From Promethearchaeota archaeon (GTDB taxonomy: Archaea; Asgardarchaeota; Lokiarchaeia; Sigynarchaeales; SOKP01), in assembly GCA_016839845.1 (NCBI GenBank), contig JAEOTL010000310.1:1-25794 (forward strand): a stretch of DNA of 25,794 nucleotides, given 5' to 3'. The notes below the pieces were generated by a model. That model did not search any database. It was not told the DNA's origin and saw nothing but the letters and a program-made list of their open reading frames with translations. Positions 14,325 through 21,886 of this stretch are shown piece by piece; the first letter of the stretch is position 1, and every line of letters begins with the position of its first letter. A program made the position numbers and the translations under genes.

Positions 14325-16217
14325 ATGAAAGATATATATGTGATTCCGAATGGTGACGGGGATGGAAGTGAAAGTTCTCCCTGTAGCCTTGAAATAGCGA
14401 AAAAACTGGTTAGGAAAATTAATCAGGACATGTCGTCTGATATTACCGTGTATATAGATGGAGGTACTTATTTTTTAAGTAATCCTTTTATACTATCACA
14501 TGAAGATTCGGGTTCCAATGGATTCAAGATTCGATGGGTAAATCAGCCTGGCTCAAGACCTATTTTTTCAGGTGCTCAAAGTATAACCAACTGGTCCCTG
14601 CATGATGCTGATCTAAACATTTGGAAAGCATCTATACCCAAAGGACTATATTTTGAACACCTTTGGATTAATGGCAAACGATTAAGGAGGGCTTGGTCTG
14701 GCTGGAATCCGAAAGGGTTCAAAAATACTAGGAAAGGGATTAAAGTCTTGGATCCAAATATTGATATATCAAAATGGCAGAATATTAACGATATTATAGT
14801 AACTAAAAAATTGATATGGAGACATATACCGTGCAGAGTACACCAAATTAAAGATCGAAGGCTATTTTTGAATGCTAAATGTATCCAAACCTATATAGTT
14901 CCTCAGAGTTCTTTGGGAGTTCTAAATCAAGAGGCATTAATTTGGATGAATAGTCTTGTAATCTCCAATGCGGATATTGCTCTTGAAAATGTGTATGACT
15001 TTTTGACAGAAGAGGGTGAATGGTATCTTGATAGTTCGGAATCGGAAATTTATTATAAACCCTTTAAGGATGACGAATTTAATGCAAAATCAGAGTTGAC
15101 ATATTCGAATTTAAAAACTTTTATACTTCTAAATGGAACAGTACAAAATCCGATAAGTAACATAGAAATAAAAGGTATAACCTTTGAATATAGTGGGGGT
15201 ACAAAGATGGGCATTACCGCTGGGTCACCTACAGAACCTACATTAGCAGTTACACCAAAACCCGAGAACGCACTTCAGATTAATGCTGGTCTATCAATTA
15301 TAATTAATTCTAATATTTTTAAGCATATTGGATCAGACGCAATCCACTTTGATCTGAAAGGCAATGATATTAAAATTATCGGTAATGGATTCTGCGATAT
15401 CTCACGAGCAGCAATATCACTCAATCAAACAAATACAATTGTGAGTGAGGCAAACAAAAGTGGAATGCTCCCAGAAAACGCCGATAAGTTTTTTGATGGA
15501 GTCGAAATCAGTAATAATTACATTCGGTATACTGGAATTGACGATATTGGTGCAGCTATTGTATATTCGGAATTCTCACGTAATATAAAAGTTTATCATA
15601 ATGAAATTCGAGAAGTACCAACTCTCGCAGTTCGAAACGGTTGGCGGTTCCTTGCGTGGAAAGAACACACAGGTAACATTGAATATGCATGGAACAAGGT
15701 TTCTGATGTAGGTCAAGCGAATATGGGGGATTATGGGGGCTTATATATCTCTTGTTGTAATGTAGGGAAATCAAGTATTCATCATAATTATATTAATGGA
15801 GCAGGCTTATCTAATAGAAATAATGGTATCTATTTAGATGTCTATGCTTCCGGTGTAAAAATTTATAATAATGTTTGTAAAAATATGCCCCAAAAATCAG
15901 AATTAGGAATTGGGGGATGGTTAGGGCTGATTATTTCTGAATATAATGAAATTTTTGAGAATTGGACAGATAGTATTTTGATGGTTGATTCTTCAATTCC
16001 AGATAATCGGACAGAACCTTCACCAACAAATAAGCTTTATGATAACTATTATCATTCCAAGGACAGTGGAGATTGGCCTATTGAAGCCCAAAATGTAATA
16101 GAAAATGCAGGGTTGTTGCCAGAATACAAGCTTGTTCAACACATCATTGATAGTGAGTTAAATAAAGGTTATTTTCCATTAGTTAAGTTGTATACTTATT
16201 CTAAAAAAGAAAAATAA
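14325..16217 (+). CDS. Right-handed parallel beta-helix protein, GH141-like
   Basis: This 630-residue protein begins with the pattern usual for this family: DIYVIPNGDGDGSESSP, then SLEIAKKLVR, TVYIDGGTYFLSNPF and HEDSGSNGFKI. FEHLWINGKRLRRA (110-123) follows. The rest is a parallel beta-helix with repeated N-x-I or N-x-F turns, for example IINSNIFKHIGSDAIHF, VEISNNYIRYTG and IKVYHNEI. A conserved DYGGLY motif is at 469-474. This layout matches glycoside hydrolase family 141 and related carbohydrate enzymes (alpha-L-fucosidase or xylanase described). No signal peptide or transmembrane segment is present, so it should stay in the cytoplasm, which is unusual for polysaccharide hydrolysis. A TTTAATTTAT element about 30 bases before the ATG supports the start. 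Its catalytic acids cannot be assigned by eye. Confidence 0.85.
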   Translation: MKDIYVIPNGDGDGSESSPCSLEIAKKLVRKINQDMSSDITVYIDGGTYFLSNPFILSHEDSGSNGFKIRWVNQPGSRPIFSGAQSITNWSLHDADLNIWKASIPKGLYFEHLWINGKRLRRAWSGWNPKGFKNTRKGIKVLDPNIDISKWQNINDIIVTKKLIWRHIPCRVHQIKDRRLFLNAKCIQTYIVPQSSLGVLNQEALIWMNSLVISNADIALENVYDFLTEEGEWYLDSSESEIYYKPFKDDEFNAKSELTYSNLKTFILLNGTVQNPISNIEIKGITFEYSGGTKMGITAGSPTEPTLAVTPKPENALQINAGLSIIINSNIFKHIGSDAIHFDLKGNDIKIIGNGFCDISRAAISLNQTNTIVSEANKSGMLPENADKFFDGVEISNNYIRYTGIDDIGAAIVYSEFSRNIKVYHNEIREVPTLAVRNGWRFLAWKEHTGNIEYAWNKVSDVGQANMGDYGGLYISCCNVGKSSIHHNYINGAGLSNRNNGIYLDVYASGVKIYNNVCKNMPQKSELGIGGWLGLIISEYNEIFENWTDSILMVDSSIPDNRTEPSPTNKLYDNYYHSKDSGDWPIEAQNVIENAGLLPEYKLVQHIIDSELNKGYFPLVKLYTYSKKEK

Positions 16218-16257
16218 GCGCAAATTAATGTTTCACAATTTTATAATAATACTACCC

Positions 16258-16602
16258 CTACTCTCCCAATAATACGTTATTTAAGAATCCAATCCCCCTA
16301 GGAGTAGCTTTCCAACCACTTTTTGTATTCATAATGTAAAATAATTGTTCTAACATTGTTAGATGATAATTAATCTGTTCTACATCTTGAAAATTATTCT
16401 TTATTTGTTCAATTGTTCTTATATTCGTTCCTATGAATTTTAACAATTCCCTTCTTGTTGGATTCATCATAGTTCTATACGCTCGTTTATGATCTTCTTT
16501 ATGATCAATATCTTTTGTTAATCGTAAGTGTTCTTCCATTTCTTCCTCAGTTAATTTACAAATTTTCAATATATCTTTCATATCCATAGATTTATCCCCC
16601 AT
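16258..16602 (-). CDS. Small winged-helix protein of the AOR operon
   Basis: This 114-residue protein has a winged-helix core at about residues 40-100. MMNPTRRELLKFIG leads into TIEQIKNNFQDVEQINYHLTMLEQLFYI, and a wing with SGWKATPRGIGFLNN follows. It looks like the ArsR-type or archaeal HTH group, with no metal-binding cysteines. The N-terminal 35 residues are acidic and helical. The ATG at 16602 overlaps the AOR gene's end by eleven bases; another ATG at 16587 sits behind a G-rich stretch and may be the real start. As last gene of the ferredoxin-AOR operon it may regulate that operon, which is inference. Confidence 0.8.
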   Translation of the reverse strand: MGDKSMDMKDILKICKLTEEEMEEHLRLTKDIDHKEDHKRAYRTMMNPTRRELLKFIGTNIRTIEQIKNNFQDVEQINYHLTMLEQLFYIMNTKSGWKATPRGIGFLNNVLLGE

Positions 16603-18502
16603 CAAACTTCTCTAAATTTAATTCTTTAATTTTAGTATCAGTAGGGATACCATTGATTATATCCCATCCTCTTTCATCATAATAATCATCGAGTAGTTGG
16701 TTAGCGAGATCTAGTGTGATTACTTGTCCCCCCATGAAATCTTGAATTTCAAGTTGTGTATTACCAAATGCTAAGGGTTTAAACCATCCTTTTGGGAACT
16801 TATCATCTTTTCTGCTGAATCCTTCTTTTGTATTCATAATCTTAAGTAAATTCCAGGTACGCTCAGCAGCAATTCTTAAATCTTCTGGTTGTAACTCAAT
16901 ACCAGTTACCACGTTATAAAATTCTGTGGCTAATTCAAGACCCCAAAATCGATTCATCTGGGCTCTTGCACATAGTCCAAGTGACGTCAAAACGGTATAC
17001 CAATCCTCAGAATAACGTGTAAGTCTTCCTACATTAATGCCCATGATCTCTAAGGGGGGATTAAAAATTCTACTTATAGCAGAGTCGGGAACTCCCATCC
17101 GTTTGAAATGAATTTTGAATCTTTCGAGAGAACCTCCTGCACCAACGTAGGTAGGAGACCCCCCAGAAGCTACGTGTGACCCTTTAGGGTTTACTACTTG
17201 CTCAAATTCCATTGTCCCAAGACGCATTAATCGAGGTTCAAATACAATATCCAACCCTTTTACTGTCAATATTTCATCTGCTAAAGTTTCATTAGATTCA
17301 GCCAATTTTTTCCATCCATCCGCTAGTAAATCACCAAATCCCTCTCTGTGTACAATACTTTCAATTAAATTAATCAACGTGTTAAAATCATTCTTCCACT
17401 CAAAGCCCAAATCAGCTTGATTAATTACTCCCTCTTTATACATTCTACCAAGGAATTCAATGAGAGAAGTTATTGTAAGTGAATCTAATCCATATCTACT
17501 TATAATATCATAAGCTTTAACAGCGTGATATGAAGAATCAAGACACTCTAAGTTAAGCATCATTAAAGGATTTATAACGGACGAGGTGTAATTAACTAAA
17601 TCTTTGAATTCTCCTTCTCTTATTTCAAGAATGTCTTTATCCGCCATAGGACAAGAAGGACAGGCAATTCGCCTTTTCTTTAATTTCTCTATATAGAATT
17701 TTTCACTCGCTTGTCTTGCTTTTTCCTTTTCCCCTTTAGCTAATAATGTCCCATTAACGGGTAAGCTTCGGAGCATTCCTAACTCAATCCAAGAATCTCG
17801 GTGAGCATAATTCCGTACCCTCTCAATTTGTTTCTCATATAACTTAGAAAATTCTTTTGGGTAGGCTACGGAAATACCCATTGTTCCTTTAACTGCAATT
17901 GCTTTGAGATTTTTGGAACCCATTACAGCACCTAACCCTCCTCGCCCAAATGTTGCGGTTTTATCTATTAAAGCGAGTGATCCATACACCAAATTCTCGC
18001 CTGCCTGTCCTATGGCAATTACACCACTATTCGTATTTTTCTTCCATAGAAAATTAGTCGTTTCTACAATGTCTTTACCCCATAATTCGGTAGCATCACT
18101 TAATTCCACATGATCATCGATAATTGTTAAAACCACTTTTTTATCTGATTTACCTGATATAATTATGTGGTCAAATCCCGCATGTTTTAAATTAAACCCA
18201 AAACTCATGCTCCCACAAGAGTTAGCAATGGCACCCGTTGCCGGAAATTTTGATAAACCTACAGTACGGGAAGCGCCAGGAGTAATAGTTCCTACAAGAG
18301 GTCCTGTCCCAAGAATAATGACGTTTTCCTCAGAAAGAGAGTCAATCTTTGGTCTCAGAATTTCAGCTCCAAGCTTGCAATTCATCCCCATCCCACCAAT
18401 AAATAGTTTGAGATCTTCCAATCTCTCACGTTCAACTGTAATATTATCATTCGTTAGATCTACTTTAAGGATCTTTCCTGTATACCCATACCACTCTTTC
18501 AT
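16592..18502 (-). CDS. Aldehyde:ferredoxin oxidoreductase, divergent large subunit
   Basis: This 636-residue tungsten (or molybdenum) bis-pterin enzyme oxidises an aldehyde to a carboxylic acid with ferredoxin as acceptor. The first domain is clear: YGYTGKILKVDL, GTGPLVGTITPGASRT, FPATGAIANSCGS and FGRGGLGAVMGSKNLKAI (185-202). The cluster site is C281-x2-C284-x3-D288 plus C511, so Asp stands where the family has its third Cys. The two pterin-contact motifs D-x-x-G-L-(C/D) appear as S335..GLD340 and T506..GLC511, each missing the leading Asp. This marks a divergent subfamily, and its substrate cannot be read from sequence. The ATG at 18502 follows a GGAGGAGGT site and overlaps the ferredoxin stop (ATGA); a longer frame to 18562 lies inside that gene and is rejected. 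Confidence 0.93.
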   Translation of the reverse strand: MKEWYGYTGKILKVDLTNDNITVERERLEDLKLFIGGMGMNCKLGAEILRPKIDSLSEENVIILGTGPLVGTITPGASRTVGLSKFPATGAIANSCGSMSFGFNLKHAGFDHIIISGKSDKKVVLTIIDDHVELSDATELWGKDIVETTNFLWKKNTNSGVIAIGQAGENLVYGSLALIDKTATFGRGGLGAVMGSKNLKAIAVKGTMGISVAYPKEFSKLYEKQIERVRNYAHRDSWIELGMLRSLPVNGTLLAKGEKEKARQASEKFYIEKLKKRRIACPSCPMADKDILEIREGEFKDLVNYTSSVINPLMMLNLECLDSSYHAVKAYDIISRYGLDSLTITSLIEFLGRMYKEGVINQADLGFEWKNDFNTLINLIESIVHREGFGDLLADGWKKLAESNETLADEILTVKGLDIVFEPRLMRLGTMEFEQVVNPKGSHVASGGSPTYVGAGGSLERFKIHFKRMGVPDSAISRIFNPPLEIMGINVGRLTRYSEDWYTVLTSLGLCARAQMNRFWGLELATEFYNVVTGIELQPEDLRIAAERTWNLLKIMNTKEGFSRKDDKFPKGWFKPLAFGNTQLEIQDFMGGQVITLDLANQLLDDYYDERGWDIINGIPTDTKIKELNLEKFDGG

Positions 18503-18744
18503 TTTACCTCCTCCATTATTTCTAAAGCTCCATAAAGACAATGTGAAACACATTGCCCACACTTAGTACATTTCTCTGTAAAATAAATTCTTGGAGACAA
18601 TTGATACGAATCTTGAATTTGGATGAACGCCCTAGCAGGAGCAAATTTTTTTTCATATACGGAAGAACAGATTAATTGACATATTCGGCAAAATGTACAT
18701 TTTTCTTCATGAACAATAATTACTGGTGGGTTTTTCTTTGACAC
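18499..18744 (-). CDS. 8Fe ferredoxin, probable electron-transfer subunit of the AOR
   Basis: This 81-residue protein has two 4Fe-4S sites. The N-terminal one reads CTFCRICQLIC (C-x2-C-x2-C-x3-C) and the C-terminal one CTKCGQCVSHCLYGALE. An insertion of about 27 residues separates the motifs, as in ferredoxin-like subunits of AOR and HydN/DmsB-type proteins. It should pass electrons from the AOR large subunit, whose gene starts within its stop codon (ATGA overlap). The start is GTG at 18744; a TATA element about 25 bases upstream suggests a leaderless message. Comparable small subunits are known for Pyrococcus WOR5 and bacterial AOR complexes. Confidence 0.9.
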   Translation of the reverse strand: MSKKNPPVIIVHEEKCTFCRICQLICSSVYEKKFAPARAFIQIQDSYQLSPRIYFTEKCTKCGQCVSHCLYGALEIMEEVK

Positions 18745-18760
18745 GCTTAATCTAAATTAT

Positions 18761-18773
18761 TGTATTTTTTATC
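18761..18773 (-). promoter_or_regulatory. TATA element of the ferredoxin-AOR operon
   Basis: Minus-strand GATAAAAAATACA is centred about 25 bases before the GTG at 18744, predicting a leaderless transcript for the three-gene operon. Confidence 0.5.
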
Positions 18774-18831
18774 TTATTAATGATTTTTTGTGCTATAACA
18801 TCAAATATCTTCTATTCTTTAAATTTCTATC

Positions 18832-18842
18832 AAAAAAAAAAA
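18832..18842 (-). terminator. T-run after the CPBP protease gene
   Basis: Eleven consecutive A on the plus strand are an eleven-T tract on the minus strand, 60-70 bases after the CPBP stop. This is the usual archaeal termination signal. The rest of the 160-base gap (18745-18904) holds the ferredoxin promoter and nothing else I can identify. Confidence 0.5.
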
Positions 18843-18904
18843 GAATAAAAGCTTGAGAATTAGGCTCTTGGAAAAATGGTTGGTAATTTTTTATATAAAA
18901 TTTA

Positions 18905-19555
18905 CTAAGCAATTATCACAAGTCCACCAAGAATATGGGCAATTATTGACCACCAGATAGTACCTGTTTTTTTAGCAAGTAGGCTAAGGTAGATACCGAA
19001 AAATGCTGACCCCAATACCAAACCAATTACGCCGGAGTTAGACGAGATAGAACCTGGTACGAAATGCCAAAGTGAAAACCACAAGGTCGACCATCCAATT
19101 CGGTACCAATTATTCTTTGGAAATAATTCCATGTACACACCACGCCATAGTAGTTCCTCGAAAATCCCGTTCCCAAATGATGTCATCACTAACCCAAATA
19201 CGATCCAAATACTTTCTTTTGGATAACTCATCCCAGCCACAAATCTCCAGATACCTGCGAGTAACATAGGAACGAGAACCAGAACAACTATAATCTTATC
19301 AGGTTTCTGAGGTCGAACAAGTTCCCTTACTCGCTTTTTACCAATTATCCATAATGAGAATACCAAACACCACGTCAGCCAGTAGGTCATCAATCCTAGA
19401 TACCATGCTAATCCGGGTCCAACAAGTCTAACGTACAGTTGGAAGACTAGAAATGTGCTGGTGATCAATACAAAAGGCATCACAATTGCGAATTTTCGTT
19501 TAAAAGGGTTTTTTGAGATTTCCTCTTCCTTATTTTTAATTGTCTTAATTAACAT
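18905..19555 (-). CDS. CPBP-family intramembrane metalloprotease (CAAX/bacteriocin-processing type)
   Basis: This 216-residue membrane protein has about six to seven hydrophobic segments. It carries the CPBP (ABI) motifs: motif 1 FEELLWRG with E133, E134 and R138, motif 2 WFSLWHF with H164, and motif 3 WWSIIAHIL with H207. These residues form the glutamate/histidine metal site of the Rce1-like fold. Members process prenylated proteins or peptides, confer bacteriocin immunity, or act with regulators. An ATG at 19597 would add 14 residues, but a TATA element at 19571-19586 would lie inside that longer gene. The TATA position predicts transcription starting at the ATG at 19555, which is therefore preferred. 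It is divergent from the PadR gene across a repeat-rich control region and may be co-regulated. Confidence 0.88.
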   Translation of the reverse strand: MLIKTIKNKEEEISKNPFKRKFAIVMPFVLITSTFLVFQLYVRLVGPGLAWYLGLMTYWLTWCLVFSLWIIGKKRVRELVRPQKPDKIIVVLVLVPMLLAGIWRFVAGMSYPKESIWIVFGLVMTSFGNGIFEELLWRGVYMELFPKNNWYRIGWSTLWFSLWHFVPGSISSNSGVIGLVLGSAFFGIYLSLLAKKTGTIWWSIIAHILGGLVIIA

Positions 19556-19570
19556 CAGAAAACACCAATA

Positions 19571-19586
19571 GTATATTTTTATACTA
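19571..19586 (-). promoter_or_regulatory. TATA element of the CPBP protease gene
   Basis: Minus-strand AGTATAAAAATATAC is centred about 24 bases before the ATG at 19555, which points to a leaderless message. Confidence 0.5.
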
Positions 19587-19600
19587 AGAATATTCAAAAG

Positions 19601-19650
19601 TGCTAAAAAACTTTCTAGAGACCAATTTTTAGCATTTAGAAAAATGCTAA
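19601..19650. repeat. Three copies of TGCTAA in alternating orientation between CPBP and padR-like genes
   Basis: TGCTAAAAA (19601-19609) is the exact reverse complement of TTTTTAGCA (19626-19634). A third copy, AAATGCTAA (19642-19650), pairs with TTAGCATTT (19629-19637) around a four-base loop. The middle copy is thus shared by two inverted repeats. The first copy abuts the upstream side of the CPBP promoter and the last abuts the padR TATA element, which fits an operator for both directions. Confidence 0.6.
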
Positions 19651-19660
19651 TATTTATATA
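19651..19660 (+). promoter_or_regulatory. TATA element of the PadR-led operon
   Basis: TATTTATATA is directly after the third TGCTAA copy. Its position predicts transcription starting near 19680, inside the inverted repeat at 19670-19697, with a leader of about 60 bases. Confidence 0.45.
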
Positions 19661-19669
19661 CTCTTGATC

Positions 19670-19697
19670 AATAATATTCTATATCTGGAATATTATT
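19670..19697. promoter_or_regulatory. Perfect inverted repeat, likely repressor operator
   Basis: AATAATATTC (19670-19679) and GAATATTATT (19688-19697) are perfect ten-base arms with an eight-base spacer. The site straddles the predicted transcription start of the padR-like gene. PadR proteins commonly bind palindromes at their own promoters, so this is a good autoregulatory operator candidate. Confidence 0.55.
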
Positions 19698-19741
19698 AAA
19701 TGAGAGTATTCATAAAAAATTAATTGAAAACAGTCTTGAAA

Positions 19742-20308
19742 ATGACAGCAAAAATAGAGTACAAATTAAATCATAGAGAATTTGTAGTGTTGGGCTTAAT
19801 CGCAGAATTTCCTAGCCATGCCTATAGTATTAATCAAAGAATCGATGAGAGAGGAATGAGGGATTGGACAAGTATTGGAAAATCATCAATATATAATGAT
19901 TTAAGCAACCTAGAGGAAATTGGGTTAGTAAGTTTTCACACAGAAGAATTTGATAATCGCATACGAAAAGTTTATTCAATTACGGATTATGGTTCAAAAA
20001 TACTTATAACAAAAACCTATAATGTATTAAGAGAATTCATTGGAAGAAATGATGAAAATTTTTATGTAGCTTTTTCAATGCTCCCAATTCTGACAAAAGA
20101 ACAGCAAATTGAAGCGTTTACACATTCTTTTAATGCTATTGAAAGACATAAAAAAGAACTAGAGGATATGTTGGAAGAGAATTCCAAAATGCCTTTGAAT
20201 GTTAGGGGATTATTCTTGCACCCCATTAAAATCTTAGAAACTGACCTAGACTTCTTAAATTTCGTTTTAGAGGAAATTAAAAATAGAGGAGGAAAAGATG
20301 GCAAATAA
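19742..20308 (+). CDS. PadR-family transcriptional regulator
   Basis: This 188-residue protein has the PadR winged helix at residues 8-85. LNHREFVVLGLIAEFPSHAYSI starts it, SIGKSSIYNDLSNLEEIGLV is the recognition helix, and RKVYSITDYG forms the wing. The C-terminal 90 residues (MLPILTKEQQ, ERHKKELEDML, ILETDLDFLNFVLEEI) form the helical dimerisation part of PadR subfamily 2. PadR proteins are usually ligand-released repressors of drug-response genes. A TTG at 19724 is in frame but weak; the ATG at 19742 is chosen. The gene overlaps the BtrH-like gene by eleven bases, with that gene's ribosome site (GAGGAGGA) inside its 3' end, so it heads an operon. Confidence 0.9.
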   Translation: MTAKIEYKLNHREFVVLGLIAEFPSHAYSINQRIDERGMRDWTSIGKSSIYNDLSNLEEIGLVSFHTEEFDNRIRKVYSITDYGSKILITKTYNVLREFIGRNDENFYVAFSMLPILTKEQQIEAFTHSFNAIERHKKELEDMLEENSKMPLNVRGLFLHPIKILETDLDFLNFVLEEIKNRGGKDGK

Positions 20309-21431
20309 ACATATGGTAAAGGATTTTGTTCATAGAGTGGGTCATCACTGTGAGTCTTCTTCAATGCGAGATGTGTTTGAATTTTATGAATTCCCTATGT
20401 CGGAAGCAATGGCTTTTGGGCTTGACGCAACGATGGGATTCGGTTTTTTCGATACTACAAATAGTGTATCGTTTATTCCAGAATCAGATATTCCCTTTTT
20501 CCTTGGGGGTAAACAAGGAACTATCGTTCCTAATTCCTTAGCCTGTCGTTTATTAGGAATTACATTAAGAAAACAATCATTCACTAGTGCTGATAAAGCG
20601 TGGGAGGAGTCGAAGAAATTAATTGATCAAAATGTTCCCTTAATTCTTGAAATTGATTTAGGATTTTTACCGTATTTTGAGAGAGAAGGGGAGGTTCACT
20701 TTGGCGGTCATGCAATAACACTAGCAGGGTATGATGAGGAAAATGGGATCGCGTATGTAGGAGACACTGAACACGATGGATTTCAAGAAGTTACGATAAA
20801 ACAATTAAAGAAAGGTCGAAGTTCCGAATATGGACCTAAATTTATGCGCCCAAATAATGCCCAATTTTCTATGAAAAGAAGACCAGACGGAAAACATCCT
20901 CCTCTAGCTGCAAGCGTTAAGGTGGCGATCCAAAAAGTAGTAAATAATATGCTGCGTCCTTCGGTAAACAGTAGCGGAATTCAAGGCCTAAAATTGTTCG
21001 CGTCTTCAATCCCTCGATGGGATGAAAAGTTAATTGGGGAAACCAAGGATCCTGAAGGAAACTCAATTTCACGCTCAAGATTAATGTTTGAGTTAATGTA
21101 CGGCTATATAGAAACATGGGGAACCGGTGGGGCGTCCTTTAGAAATTTATACAATAGTTTTCTTAAAGAATTATTAACCCATCCTGAATTAAAAGAAGGG
21201 TCAAAAGCCTGGACTAAAGATGAATTTAAAATGATAGAAGATAGTATCCCGCTTATTGAAGACTCTGCCAAAAATTGGACGTCGATTGCAGAGACTTTAA
21301 ACCATGCTGCAATTGAATTCAATGATGATTGTTTAAGCAAAGTAAATTTGCATGAATTACAAAATTTAGCTCTTACCATCCTCTCAAAAGAAGAACAATT
21401 ATTCAAAAAATTATCAAAAATAAGGAACTAG
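20298..21431 (+). CDS. BtrH_N / DUF4872 domain protein (BtrH-type acyltransferase-like)
   Basis: This 377-residue protein fits the BtrH family. Residues 1-140 match the BtrH N-terminal domain: GHHCESSSMRDVFEFY with C18, then the SEAMAFGL region. A GGHAITLAGYDEENG segment with a likely catalytic His follows at about 145. This Cys-His order resembles a papain-like or C39 peptidase fold. The remainder, with DPEGNSISRSRLMFELMYG and a helical end, matches DUF4872. BtrH itself transfers an acyl side chain from a carrier protein onto the aminoglycoside ribostamycin. No carrier protein is seen here, so a transferase or amide hydrolase acting on another small molecule is plausible but unproven. It is translationally coupled to PadR, and DUF3795 starts ten bases downstream. 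Confidence 0.85.
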   Translation: MANKHMVKDFVHRVGHHCESSSMRDVFEFYEFPMSEAMAFGLDATMGFGFFDTTNSVSFIPESDIPFFLGGKQGTIVPNSLACRLLGITLRKQSFTSADKAWEESKKLIDQNVPLILEIDLGFLPYFEREGEVHFGGHAITLAGYDEENGIAYVGDTEHDGFQEVTIKQLKKGRSSEYGPKFMRPNNAQFSMKRRPDGKHPPLAASVKVAIQKVVNNMLRPSVNSSGIQGLKLFASSIPRWDEKLIGETKDPEGNSISRSRLMFELMYGYIETWGTGGASFRNLYNSFLKELLTHPELKEGSKAWTKDEFKMIEDSIPLIEDSAKNWTSIAETLNHAAIEFNDDCLSKVNLHELQNLALTILSKEEQLFKKLSKIRN

Positions 21432-21441
21432 GAGATACAAA

Positions 21442-21870
21442 ATGGTAGAAAAAGCTCTAGCTGCGCCCTGTGGGATATATTGCGGTTCGTGTCGTCAATA
21501 TCTTGTATTGAAGAAAGACCTCTTAGAAGAGAAAGGGTTAAAAATAGGTTGTAGGGGATGCAGAATTAGAAATAAAAACTGTGCGTTTATACGAAGGGAT
21601 TGTCCCCCTCTCAGAAATAATGAATTAGAATTTTGTTATGAATGTGATAAATTTCCTTGTCAAAACTTAAAAAAAATTAGTAATACTTACACAGAAAGGT
21701 ATTCTTTAAGCCTAATAGAAAATTTAAAAAGAATGAAGGAAGTTGGAGTTAATAAGTGGCTCCAAGAGCAAGAAGAGCTCTATACTTGCCCTAAATGTGG
21801 GGGAGAGATTTGCATTCACGATGAAGAATGCTATGATTGTGGTAATGAAATAAATCCAAATATAAAGTAA
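21442..21870 (+). CDS. DUF3795 cysteine-rich protein (copy 2)
   Basis: This 142-residue protein shows the DUF3795 signature APCGIYCGSCRQYL at the start, then CRGCRIRNKNC and CYECDKFPCQNLK, then VNKWLQEQEE. A C-terminal zinc-ribbon-like segment follows (TCPKCGGEICIHDEECYDCG), which copy 1 lacks in this form. At least fifteen cysteines imply one or more metal sites. An AGGAG site sits just before the ATG, which follows the BtrH-like stop by ten bases; the methyltransferase gene follows after sixteen bases. The function of the family is unknown. Confidence 0.87.
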   Translation: MVEKALAAPCGIYCGSCRQYLVLKKDLLEEKGLKIGCRGCRIRNKNCAFIRRDCPPLRNNELEFCYECDKFPCQNLKKISNTYTERYSLSLIENLKRMKEVGVNKWLQEQEELYTCPKCGGEICIHDEECYDCGNEINPNIK

Positions 21871-21886
21871 GAGGAATTAAGAGGAA

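Noticed and set aside
18503..18562. 20-residue N-terminal extension of the AOR frame
   Set aside because: It lies inside the ferredoxin coding sequence and precedes the GGAGGAGGT ribosome site; the conserved start is at 18502.
18165..18566. 133-residue plus-strand open frame opposite the AOR gene
   Set aside because: It lies wholly antisense to well-conserved AOR and ferredoxin coding sequence, has no family resemblance and no ribosome site.
19724..19741. TTG start for the PadR gene
   Set aside because: The ATG at 19742 gives the normal family start and the TTG lacks a ribosome site.
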